Shown here one piece after another: positions 37,723 through 45,210 of a stretch of 46,997 bases of DNA. Numbering within the stretch: position 1 is the stretch's first letter; every line of letters starts with the position of its first letter. The notes beneath the pieces were generated by a model. That model saw only the letters and a program-made list of their open reading frames with translations. It was not told the origin of the DNA and did not search any database. The DNA comes from an uncultured Synechococcaceae cyanobacterium (GTDB lineage Bacteria > Cyanobacteriota > Cyanobacteriia > PCC-6307 > Cyanobiaceae): assembly GCA_903907855.1 (NCBI GenBank), contig CAIVPT010000184.1:1-46997 (forward strand), given 5' to 3'. The position numbers were made by a program, and so were the translations under genes.

Positions 37723-38205
37723 ATGCCTCCCCCTCCCCCCCGAGCACCCGGCCGCCGGCATCCCGCCCGAGGCGGCGAGCCCCACCCAGAGCCCGCGGCC
37801 CTGGGGCGCGACGAGCGCAGGGCGCTGGTGCGCGCAGCGATCGCCTACTTCACCCACCACTACGGCGAACCGATCCAGATCGCCGGCCTGGCCTCGGAGC
37901 TGGGGGTGAGCGAGGGCTGCCTGGCCCTCTGTTTTGACCACTGCCACGGCCGCACGCCCTGGCAGGCCCTGCAGCAGCTCCGCCTCAACCGCCTCTATGA
38001 GGCGATCGCCCGCCAACCCGGCGATCCCCTGGAGGGACTGGTAAGCCACTGCGGCCTGCTGCCGGTGACCGAGGCGAACCGCGCCTTCCAACAGGCCTTC
38101 GGCATCGATCTGGGGTCCTTCCGCCGCACCAGCCACCGGGCCGCCGAAGACCGCCGCTTCCGCCGCAGCCATCCCGATCCGGCGGACCTGGTGCTCAGGC
38201 CGTGA
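37723..38205 (+). CDS. AraC-family helix-turn-helix regulator
   Basis: This short regulator of 160 residues from the ATG at 37723 consists almost only of the AraC DNA-binding domain. The first helix-turn-helix is IQIAGLASELGVSEGCLALC and the second region is CGLLPVTEANRAFQQAFGID. About 30 Pro/Arg-rich residues precede it, and no ligand-binding domain is seen. Marine Synechococcus carry similar stand-alone proteins. The target is unknown; the 11-bp array upstream is a candidate operator. Its stop overlaps the 3' end of the helicase gene by 11 bases on the opposite strand. Confidence 0.8.
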   Translation: MPPPPPRAPGRRHPARGGEPHPEPAALGRDERRALVRAAIAYFTHHYGEPIQIAGLASELGVSEGCLALCFDHCHGRTPWQALQQLRLNRLYEAIARQPGDPLEGLVSHCGLLPVTEANRAFQQAFGIDLGSFRRTSHRAAEDRRFRRSHPDPADLVLRP

Positions 38206-41005
38206 CCGCGGCCCCGCCGCCACCTCCGGGCTCCGGGCCGGGGGTCGCGGCGGGGGGGGGCGGCAGCAGATCCTCGATCTCACACACCGGAAAGCGGTTG
38301 ATCGCCCGCAGGGCCCGCCGCGACTGGGTGCGCAACCGCTCGCTGATCGCCTCCGCGTAGGGCACCTGGGCGAGCAGATCAACAGTGCGGCGCAGCACCC
38401 GCACCACGTCACCCTCATCGATGGAGGTGTTGGCGATCACCTCGCTCCAGGCCGCGCCCTGGGCCCAGGCGTGCACCAGGCCCGTGAGTTCGGGCTCCCA
38501 CCAGACCGGCATCACCACCTGGGCCCGCTCCTGCTGGCGCTGCAGCTCCCGCCGCAGGCCCCGCAGGTCGTGGAGGACCTCCTCGGCGGCGGCGGGCGGC
38601 GGCCAGCCGCACCAGAGGTCGGGGCGATTGACCTCGGTGGAGATGGCCTCCAGCACCGCCGCCAGATCGGCGGGCTCCAACTCATCGAGGTGGCCACTCA
38701 TCAGCGCCAGCCCCAGCCACAGCTCGTTGTCACCCCGCAGGGCCGCCACGGTGCGCCCCACCTCGGTGGGCTCCAGGCCATCGGCGCCAGCCAGGGCCCC
38801 GAAGAAACGCAGGATCTCGATCAGCTGCAGGAAGGTGTCCCAGTGGCGGTTGGAACGGAAGTGGAGCAGGCGGCGCCGTTCGTCGAGCTCGGCCTGCAGT
38901 TCGCTTTGGCGGCGGCGGTGCTTGCTGAGCTGGCGGCGGTCCCCGAGGCCGTGGCCAGGGTGGAGTTCCAGCTCCTCCTCCAGCTGGCGCACCAGCTCGG
39001 CCTGGGCGAGCACCTCGCCCTGCAGGTCGTAGCGGGGGGTGTGCATGTCGTGCCGGCGGGCCAGCGAGGCCACCGCCAGCGCCATCCCCTCACTACCCCC
39101 ATCGCCGTGGCGCAGCTCGCCGGTGTGGCGCAGCTCGGGGACCTCGATCTGCCGCACCTGCAGACAGCTGAGCTCGGCGTGCAGGCTCACCACGGCGCCG
39201 CAGGGCACCAGGATCCAGACGTTCTCGTCGGTGAGGCACAGCAGCAGGGGGAACTGCCCCGGCCCCTTCACCTTGGCGATGATCACCGCCGGGGTCACCC
39301 GCCCCCGGAGCTGCAGCGCCTTGAGGCTCACGAGCGTGCCCTCGCTGGCGAACTGCAGCGCCAGGGTGAGTTCGTGGACCAGGGTCTCCTCCGCCTGCAG
39401 CTGCAGGGTGCGCAGCAACCGCCGCTCCTCCCGCAGGCGGCCGCGCTGCTTCTCGTAATCCTCCACGTCCTCCCAGGGCACTTCGCCCCCCCGATCCTCC
39501 AGCTGGGCGAGCTGCTGGCTGAGCGTGGCGATGAGGGCTTCGTCCTCGGCGAGATCCAGGGTGGCGAGGTAGCGGCCGAAACTGCGCTCCACCAGCTCCT
39601 TGGCCTTGGCCAGGTCGTAGCGCTGCAGCAGGTTGAGCACCATGCCGTAGCTGGGGGTGAACTGGCTCACCAGTGGATCGGCGGGGGCCAGGGCCAGCTG
39701 GCCGGCCTCGCGCACCCCCTCGAAGCGGCTCTGCACGGTGACCACATAGCCCTGGACATCGAGCCCGCGCCGGCCGGCCCGGCCGGCCATCTGCAGGAAC
39801 TCGCTGCCCATCAGCGGCCGATGGCCCCGTTCGGTGCGCTTGGAGAGGGCCGAGATGACGGTGGTGCGCGCTGGCATGTTGATGCCGGCGGCCAGGGTTT
39901 CGGTGGCGAACACCACCTTGATCAGCCCCTGTTGGAACAGCGCTTCGATCAGCTCCTTCCAGGCGGGCAGCACGCCAGCGTGGTGGGAGGCGATGCCGCG
40001 CAGCAGGGCCTCGGCGTGCCCCCCCTCGCGCACCGCCTCCGGCGTGGCGGCCACGAAGGCATCGAGGAGCTCGCGGATGCGCGCCTGCTCGGCGGGCGTC
40101 ACCAGGCAGACGCTGCCGAGCTCACGCACCCCCCGGTCGCAGCCGCGGCGGCTGAAGATGAAATAGATGGCGGGCAGCATGTCGCGCTCCGCCAGCTGGG
40201 CCACCACAAATGTGAGTGGGGCTGGCTCCGGCTGGGGCGGCCGCGGCGTTTTGGGCCCCTTGCGGCGGTTGCCCTTGGGGGCCCGCCACACCTTGGCATT
40301 GGGATGCAGGGCGGTGCCTTCGTCGTTCAGCAAGGGGTGCAGGCCCTTGGCGCTGCAGAAGCTGAAGGCGAGCGGCACCGGCCGGAAATCGCTGTGCACC
40401 AGCTGGGTGGGGCCATGCACCCGTTCGATCCAGTCGGTGAGCTGGCCGGCGTTGGCCACCGTGGCGGAAAGCGCCACCAGCTGGATAGAGGGGGGGCAGT
40501 GAATGATCGATTCCTCCCAGACGGTGCCCCGCTGGGTGTCGTTCATGTAGTGGCACTCATCGAGCACCACCGCCTCCACATCGGCGAGGGGATCGTCGTC
40601 GGGGTGGTCGATCTCCGCATAGAGCATGTTGCGGAAAATCTCGGTGGTCATCACCACGATCCGCGCCTCGCGGTTGAGGCTCAGATCCCCGGTGAGCAGG
40701 CCCACATTGGCGTCGCCGAACTGATGGCGGAAATCGCGCAGCTTCTGGTTGGAGAGCGCCTTGAGCGGCGTGGTGTAAAAAACCTTGCGCCCGTGGGCCA
40801 GGGCCCGGTGGATGGCGTACTCCCCCACCAGGGTTTTGCCACTGCCGGTGGGGGCGCTCACCACAACGGAATGGCCCTGGTTGAGGGCATCGATCGCCTC
40901 AAGCTGGAAGCGATCAAGGGGAAACGGAAACAGCTCCTCCAGGGGGGGCACCGTGCTGGGGGCGGTTGGGGGAACCGCGGCGTCGCCGCTGGAGCTGGGC
41001 TTCAT
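38195..41005 (-). CDS. Ski2/Mtr4-like DEAD/DEAH RNA helicase
   Basis: This 936-residue superfamily 2 helicase is of the Ski2-like type common in cyanobacteria and chloroplasts (ISE2 relatives), acting in RNA processing or decay. Motifs in order are Walker A SAPTGSGKTLVGEY near residue 50, DECHYMND (motif II), LSATVANAGQ (motif III), and FLQMAGRAGRRGLDVQGYV (motif VI). The C-terminal part has helices typical of the DSHCT domain. I chose the ATG at 41005 (MKPSSSGDAAVPPTAP). It diverges from the TIGR04222-type gene. Confidence 0.92.
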   Translation of the reverse strand: MKPSSSGDAAVPPTAPSTVPPLEELFPFPLDRFQLEAIDALNQGHSVVVSAPTGSGKTLVGEYAIHRALAHGRKVFYTTPLKALSNQKLRDFRHQFGDANVGLLTGDLSLNREARIVVMTTEIFRNMLYAEIDHPDDDPLADVEAVVLDECHYMNDTQRGTVWEESIIHCPPSIQLVALSATVANAGQLTDWIERVHGPTQLVHSDFRPVPLAFSFCSAKGLHPLLNDEGTALHPNAKVWRAPKGNRRKGPKTPRPPQPEPAPLTFVVAQLAERDMLPAIYFIFSRRGCDRGVRELGSVCLVTPAEQARIRELLDAFVAATPEAVREGGHAEALLRGIASHHAGVLPAWKELIEALFQQGLIKVVFATETLAAGINMPARTTVISALSKRTERGHRPLMGSEFLQMAGRAGRRGLDVQGYVVTVQSRFEGVREAGQLALAPADPLVSQFTPSYGMVLNLLQRYDLAKAKELVERSFGRYLATLDLAEDEALIATLSQQLAQLEDRGGEVPWEDVEDYEKQRGRLREERRLLRTLQLQAEETLVHELTLALQFASEGTLVSLKALQLRGRVTPAVIIAKVKGPGQFPLLLCLTDENVWILVPCGAVVSLHAELSCLQVRQIEVPELRHTGELRHGDGGSEGMALAVASLARRHDMHTPRYDLQGEVLAQAELVRQLEEELELHPGHGLGDRRQLSKHRRRQSELQAELDERRRLLHFRSNRHWDTFLQLIEILRFFGALAGADGLEPTEVGRTVAALRGDNELWLGLALMSGHLDELEPADLAAVLEAISTEVNRPDLWCGWPPPAAAEEVLHDLRGLRRELQRQQERAQVVMPVWWEPELTGLVHAWAQGAAWSEVIANTSIDEGDVVRVLRRTVDLLAQVPYAEAISERLRTQSRRALRAINRFPVCEIEDLLPPPPAATPGPEPGGGGGAAVTA

Positions 41006-41084
41006 GGCAGCGATCCTAGGCGGGGCCTGAATCAGGGCGATTCCACAGCCACCAGAGGCGATCACCCTTCCCGGAGCCGTTGTC

Positions 41085-42467
41085 ATGGAGTGGCCCATCG
41101 GTGCCAACACACCCGCCCAACGTGAGCTGTGGGAGCGGCTGGTGCAGTGGAGTCCCGATCCGGAGGGGGAGAGGGGGGGCTTCACGCGCAAGCTGGCGCG
41201 GGAGCAGGGCTGGTCGCTGCGCCGCGCCGAGCGGGTGCTGGAGGAGTACCGGCGCTTTCTGTTTCTGGCGGTGAGTGCCGGCCATGGGGTGTGCCCCTCG
41301 GAGGCGGTGGATCGGGCCTGGCACCAGCACCTGCTCGACACCCGCCCCTACTGGGAGGAGTTCTGCCCGCAGGTGCTGGGGGTGCCCCTGCACCACAGCC
41401 CATCGCGGGGCAGCCTCGCGGAACGGCAGCGGCTGGCGGACGGATACGCCCGGACCCTGGCGAGCTACCGGCGCTGCTTTGGTGGGGCACCGCCCGCCGA
41501 CCTCTGGCCGCATCCGGCGCAGCGATTCGCGGGAGCCCACCGGGGCTGGCGGCTGGAGAAGCCCAGGCGACTGGGCCCCCTGGGGGGCGTGGTGAGCCTG
41601 GGGGGCCTGGCGCTCCTGCTGGGGAGTTGCGGCCTGCCGCGGGGGGAATGGTCCCCCTTCCGCCTGACGGGGGCGGAGTTTCTGGTGCTTTACCTCGGCT
41701 TGATGGCGGCGGCGATGATGGTCGGCCGTGCCCTGGACCACTGGGCGGGGGCCGATCCGCAGCCGGGCCGGCCCCTGCCCCTCGCCGACTCCTTTACGTC
41801 TCGGGAGATGGCCTACCTGGTGGGAGGCGAGCGGCAGGTGGGCCTGACCACCCTGGTGGACCTGCGCGAGCGGGGCGCACTCGAGCGGCCCTGGGCGCTG
41901 GCGGACCCGATCGAGCGGGAGGTGGCCGTGGCGGCAACGGCGAGGCCATTGGGGCTGAGGGACTGGCCGGGGCAGGCCAGCGTCCAGGCACTGACGGATC
42001 TGAAGCAGCGGTTGACCCAGCTCGGCCTGCTGGTGGAGGAGCGGCGCCACCGCCGGGCCCGGGGCGCCGGGCTAGCGGTGGGACTGGCGGTTCTGGCGCT
42101 GGGGGTGCTGCGGCTGGCCCAGGGCTGGCTGGCCGGCCAACCGATCGGCTACCTGACCATGCTGTGCGTGCTCCAGGTGCTCCTGAGCCTGGAGATGGGG
42201 CAGAGCCCACCGCGATCCACCCGACGGGGAGAGGCGCTGGTGGCGAAGCAGCGGCGCGCGGTGCACGCCTGGCTCCCGGGAGAATCGCTGGATCTGCGCC
42301 TGATGGCCCTGGCCGTCCTCGGCGTGGCGGCCCTGCCGGCCGCGGAGGCCGCTGCCCTGGCACCCCTGGTGCCGGAGCTGGCCGCCGCTGCGAGCGATGG
42401 GGGCAGCGGGGATGGCGGCGGCAGCGGTTGTGGGGGCTGCGGGGGTTGCGGCGGTTGCGGGGGCTGA
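41085..42467 (+). CDS. TIGR04222-type membrane protein with Cys/Gly-rich tail
   Basis: The 460-residue protein has two parts. The N-terminal 150 residues contain AVDRAWHQHLLDTRPYWEEF and a PLHHSPS segment, as in glycine-rich-domain proteins. The C-terminal part carries membrane helices (GGVVSLGGLALLLGSCGLP, FLVLYLGLMAAAMMVGRAL, GAGLAVGLAVLALGVLRLA, IGYLTMLCVLQVLLSLEMG). It ends in a Gly/Cys repeat, SGCGGCGGCGGCGG. This matches my memory of TIGR04222 proteins, whose function is unknown. A GGAG at 41072 is well placed for the ATG at 41085. Confidence 0.75.
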   Translation: MEWPIGANTPAQRELWERLVQWSPDPEGERGGFTRKLAREQGWSLRRAERVLEEYRRFLFLAVSAGHGVCPSEAVDRAWHQHLLDTRPYWEEFCPQVLGVPLHHSPSRGSLAERQRLADGYARTLASYRRCFGGAPPADLWPHPAQRFAGAHRGWRLEKPRRLGPLGGVVSLGGLALLLGSCGLPRGEWSPFRLTGAEFLVLYLGLMAAAMMVGRALDHWAGADPQPGRPLPLADSFTSREMAYLVGGERQVGLTTLVDLRERGALERPWALADPIEREVAVAATARPLGLRDWPGQASVQALTDLKQRLTQLGLLVEERRHRRARGAGLAVGLAVLALGVLRLAQGWLAGQPIGYLTMLCVLQVLLSLEMGQSPPRSTRRGEALVAKQRRAVHAWLPGESLDLRLMALAVLGVAALPAAEAAALAPLVPELAAAASDGGSGDGGGSGCGGCGGCGGCGG

Positions 42468-42512
42468 CCTAGGGCAGGCGCTCCCAAGGATTGAGGTCCT
42501 GCACCACGCTCT

Positions 42513-42659
42513 TCATGCGCCACCACATGCAACTGCGAGCAGCTCCACACCTGACGCAAGCGGAACAGGCACATGCTCAAGCACCTCGCTGACGATCACA
42601 GCATCAACCAGCTCACCATTCAGCGGGCAATCGTCCAACGACGACCCTTTCCCTACCCG
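42513..42659 (-). pseudogene. Possible methyltransferase gene remnant
   Basis: This reverse-strand frame of 48 codons has no start. It reads LDDCPLNGELVDAVIVSEVLEH and further, which resembles the motif II region of class I methyltransferases (DAVIVSEVLEHV). In a neighbouring frame downstream, VVQDLNPWERLP reads to a stop at about 42475. The region may therefore be the decayed end of a gene. Short length makes chance similarity possible. No intact gene is seen between 42468 and 42659. Confidence 0.3.
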
Positions 42660-43397
42660 TCACGTTGATTCGAAACGGCGAATCGCGGCGCGAAAGCCAA
42701 GGGAAATCGCACGGCGCAGGGCTTTTTGACGGTTATTCACCCCCAGTCTCTGCAGTAGGTTGACGCTATAGGTCTGGACGGTGCGCACCGATAAGCCCAG
42801 CCGCTCCGCCGTCTCCCTGTTGCTGAGGCCAAGTGCATACGCCTCCAGCAACTGCCGCTCCCGCAGGCTCAACTCAAGGGTGGCCACCTCACCCTCCACG
42901 GGGAGTTGCGACGAAACCGACGCTCCCCTCAGGAGGGAAGGACTGCAATAGCTTGTATTGGTGACCACAGCCATTGTCGCCAGACTTATCACATCCGGGC
43001 AGGCAAGTATATCTTGATCGGCCACAAGAACAGGAATTACCCGCTGCGTCAGCACGTCATCAAAATGGGAGACGAAAGCAATGATCCTGAGTTGGGGGTG
43101 GATTTTCTTTGCCTGCCGGGCAAGCTGGACCAACGACATATCCGGCAGATCATCCACTAGCGCCAGGATGGAAGGCCTCACGCGCGCAATCAGCTCTAGG
43201 GCCCCAGCGCCGGTCGTGGAGCCCCCCAAGCAATCCTTTCTGTTCATACCCATGGCGCGATACCAGTTCGCCAACTGAGTCTGCGTGCCAGCTGCGTAGA
43301 CAACGGTTGGCTCAAAACCGGAGGAGAGACAAGCCAAGAGGAAGCGTGACTGAAACCTCCCTGCCGCGGCCTCCATCTGATGGGGCGTGATGATCAT
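42660..43397 (-). CDS. LuxR-type transcriptional regulator with degenerate receiver-like domain
   Basis: This is a 245-residue DNA-binding protein. The C-terminal GerE/LuxR helix-turn-helix is LSLRERQLLEAYALGLSNRE then AERLGLSVRTVQTYSVNLLQ. The N-terminal 130 residues look like a response-regulator receiver (RPSILALVDDLPDMSLVQLA, RIIAFVSHFDD), but the acidic pocket near the N-terminus is not evident, so phosphorylation is doubtful. The DNA is less GC-rich than the surroundings. It follows the NTF2-like gene by 24 bases, so the two probably form an operon. Met 1 or Met 8 may be the start. Confidence 0.85.
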   Translation of the reverse strand: MIITPHQMEAAAGRFQSRFLLACLSSGFEPTVVYAAGTQTQLANWYRAMGMNRKDCLGGSTTGAGALELIARVRPSILALVDDLPDMSLVQLARQAKKIHPQLRIIAFVSHFDDVLTQRVIPVLVADQDILACPDVISLATMAVVTNTSYCSPSLLRGASVSSQLPVEGEVATLELSLRERQLLEAYALGLSNRETAERLGLSVRTVQTYSVNLLQRLGVNNRQKALRRAISLGFRAAIRRFEST

Positions 43398-43421
43398 CGG
43401 CAGTCAGCAGCCCCCTGCACC

Positions 43422-43904
43422 TCACAACCCCAGATCCGAAAGCCCTGGGTGATCATCAGGGCGGCGGCCAAGGGGCCAGTGAAATTTGCGATCGCCCTCC
43501 TCGATCGGCAGATCATTGATGCTCGCGATACGACGCTTCATCAAGCCATGCTCATCAAATTCCCAGTTTTCATTGCCATAAGCACGGTGCCAATGGCCGG
43601 AATCGTCATGCCACTCATAGGCAAAACGTACGGCAATACGATTATCCTGACAAGCCCAGAGTTCCTTGATCAGCCGGTAGTCGAGCTCCCGCGCCCACTT
43701 GCGAACCAGGAACTGCTGGATCGCCTCGCGGCCCACCAGGAATTCGGCGCGGTTGCGCCAGACGCTATCCGGCGTGTAGGCCAGCGAAACGCGCTGCGGG
43801 TCACGGCCGTTCCAGGCGTCCTCCGCCAGGCGCACCTTCTGGGCAGCGGTTTCGCTGGTGAAGGGGGGAAACGGCGGACGGGAGGTCGGGTCGGAGGAGG
43901 TCAC
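43422..43904 (-). CDS. NTF2-like protein, DUF1348 family
   Basis: This 160-residue protein of the nuclear-transport-factor-2 fold matches DUF1348 from memory. Characteristic segments are [39 protein letters not shown], and [20 protein letters not shown]. Function in bacteria is unknown; the fold usually makes a small ligand or enzyme pocket. The start is GTG at 43904. It is upstream of the LuxR-type gene and diverges from bioF. Confidence 0.85.
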   Translation of the reverse strand: MTSSDPTSRPPFPPFTSETAAQKVRLAEDAWNGRDPQRVSLAYTPDSVWRNRAEFLVGREAIQQFLVRKWARELDYRLIKELWACQDNRIAVRFAYEWHDDSGHWHRAYGNENWEFDEHGLMKRRIASINDLPIEEGDRKFHWPLGRRPDDHPGLSDLGL

Positions 43905-43992
43905 GGCAGCCTAAGAAAGAGCAAAAGCTAGCCGCCTCCACCCGCAGCGCCACCGGTCCCACACTGGGGCGGTATCCGGTGGCGCGGTCCCC

Positions 43993-45195
43993 CTGAATCC
44001 CCCGTCCCCTTCGCCCTGGCGCACCCAGCTGGGCCAGGCCCTCGCGGCCGTTCCCGCCGAGCGGCGGCGTGCCCTGCGGCCCTACGCCCCGGCAGCGAGC
44101 GCCGAGGGGAGCCCCTTCCTGGAGGCCCTGGCGGCGCCGCAGACGCTGCTGGACCTGGCCAGCAACGACTACCTGGGACTGAGCCGCCACCCCGCCGTCC
44201 TCGCCGCGGCCGCGGCCGAGCTGGCCGTCAGCGGGCTGGGGGCGGGCGCCTCGCGGCTGGTCACCGGCACGCGGCCCGTGCACCTCGCCCTGGAGGCCGC
44301 CCTGGCCGCCTGGCTCGGCCGGGAGCGGGTGCTGCTGTTCCCCAGCGGCTTCCAGGCCAACCTCGCGGCGGTCAGTGCCCTGGCGGATCGCCACAGCCTG
44401 GTGCTGGCCGACCGGCTGATCCACCACTCCCTGCTGGCGGGCGTGCGCTCCAGCGGCGCTCGCCTGCGGCGCTTCGCCCACAACGACCTGGGCGATCTGG
44501 AGCAGCAACTGGTGGCCGCGCGACGGGATCGCCCCCACGGGCGGCTGCTGGTGCTGTGCGAAAGCCTTTACAGCATGGAGGGCACCAGCCCGCCGCTGGC
44601 CGAGCTGGCCGCGCTCTGCTCCCGCCACAACACCCCCCTGCTGGTGGACGAAGCCCATGCCCTCGGCGTGCTCGGACCCGGGGGCCGGGGCCTGGCCCAC
44701 GGCCTGCGGGAGGTGGCGCTGGTCTGCGGCACCTTCGGCAAGGCCTTCGGCAGCGGCGGCGCCTTCCTGGCGGCCGATGAACCGCTGGGGGAGTGGCTGT
44801 TGCAGAGCAGCGGCGCCTTCCGGTACACCACAGCCCTGGCACCGCCGTTGGCGGCTGGCGCGCTGGCGGCGCTGGAGCTACTGCAGGGGGAGCCGCAGGC
44901 CGGGGTGGAACTGTGCCAGCGGGCAGCTCGATGGCGCGAAGCCCTGGTGGCGGCCGGCTGGCCGCGGCCCGCGGGGGAGGGGCCGATCCTGCCGTTGCTG
45001 GTGGGGGACGACCGCAAGGCCCTGGCCATGCAACAGCGCCTCGAGGCGGAGGGGCTGCTCACGGTGGCGATCCGCCCACCGACGGTCCCGGAGGGAACGG
45101 CGCGGCTGCGGCTGGTGCTGCGGGCAGACCTACCCGCCGGCAGCCGGGATCGCTTGCTGGGGGCGCTGGGAGGGGAGGCTTGCTGGCCCCGGTAG
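43993..45195 (+). CDS. bioF: 8-amino-7-oxononanoate synthase, no canonical start codon
   Basis: BioF condenses pimeloyl-thioester with L-alanine in biotin synthesis, using PLP. Conserved segments are DLASNDYLGLSRHP near the N-terminus, GAGASRLVTGT, VDEAHALGVLGPGGRG, and CGTFGKAFGSGGAF with the PLP lysine. The conserved N-terminal region is in frame from about 44000, but no ATG, GTG or TTG occurs between the in-frame stop at 43912-43914 and the GTG at 44278. Starting at that GTG would cut off essential residues. I place the start at the CTG at 43993 (about 400 residues). A base error hiding the true start is also possible. Confidence 0.88.
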   Translation: MNPPSPSPWRTQLGQALAAVPAERRRALRPYAPAASAEGSPFLEALAAPQTLLDLASNDYLGLSRHPAVLAAAAAELAVSGLGAGASRLVTGTRPVHLALEAALAAWLGRERVLLFPSGFQANLAAVSALADRHSLVLADRLIHHSLLAGVRSSGARLRRFAHNDLGDLEQQLVAARRDRPHGRLLVLCESLYSMEGTSPPLAELAALCSRHNTPLLVDEAHALGVLGPGGRGLAHGLREVALVCGTFGKAFGSGGAFLAADEPLGEWLLQSSGAFRYTTALAPPLAAGALAALELLQGEPQAGVELCQRAARWREALVAAGWPRPAGEGPILPLLVGDDRKALAMQQRLEAEGLLTVAIRPPTVPEGTARLRLVLRADLPAGSRDRLLGALGGEACWPR

Positions 45196-45210
45196 GCCAC
45201 AGGGGGAGCC

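Noticed and set aside
38471-41125. A very long open frame (about 884 codons) antisense to the helicase gene
   Set aside because: The helicase on the minus strand has all superfamily 2 motifs. The antisense frame is Gln/His/Gly-rich low-complexity sequence of the kind produced opposite GC-rich coding DNA.
44278-45195. bioF starting at the GTG at 44278
   Set aside because: That start would remove about 95 residues including the conserved DLASNDYLGLSRHP segment, so the upstream frame was kept in the gene.
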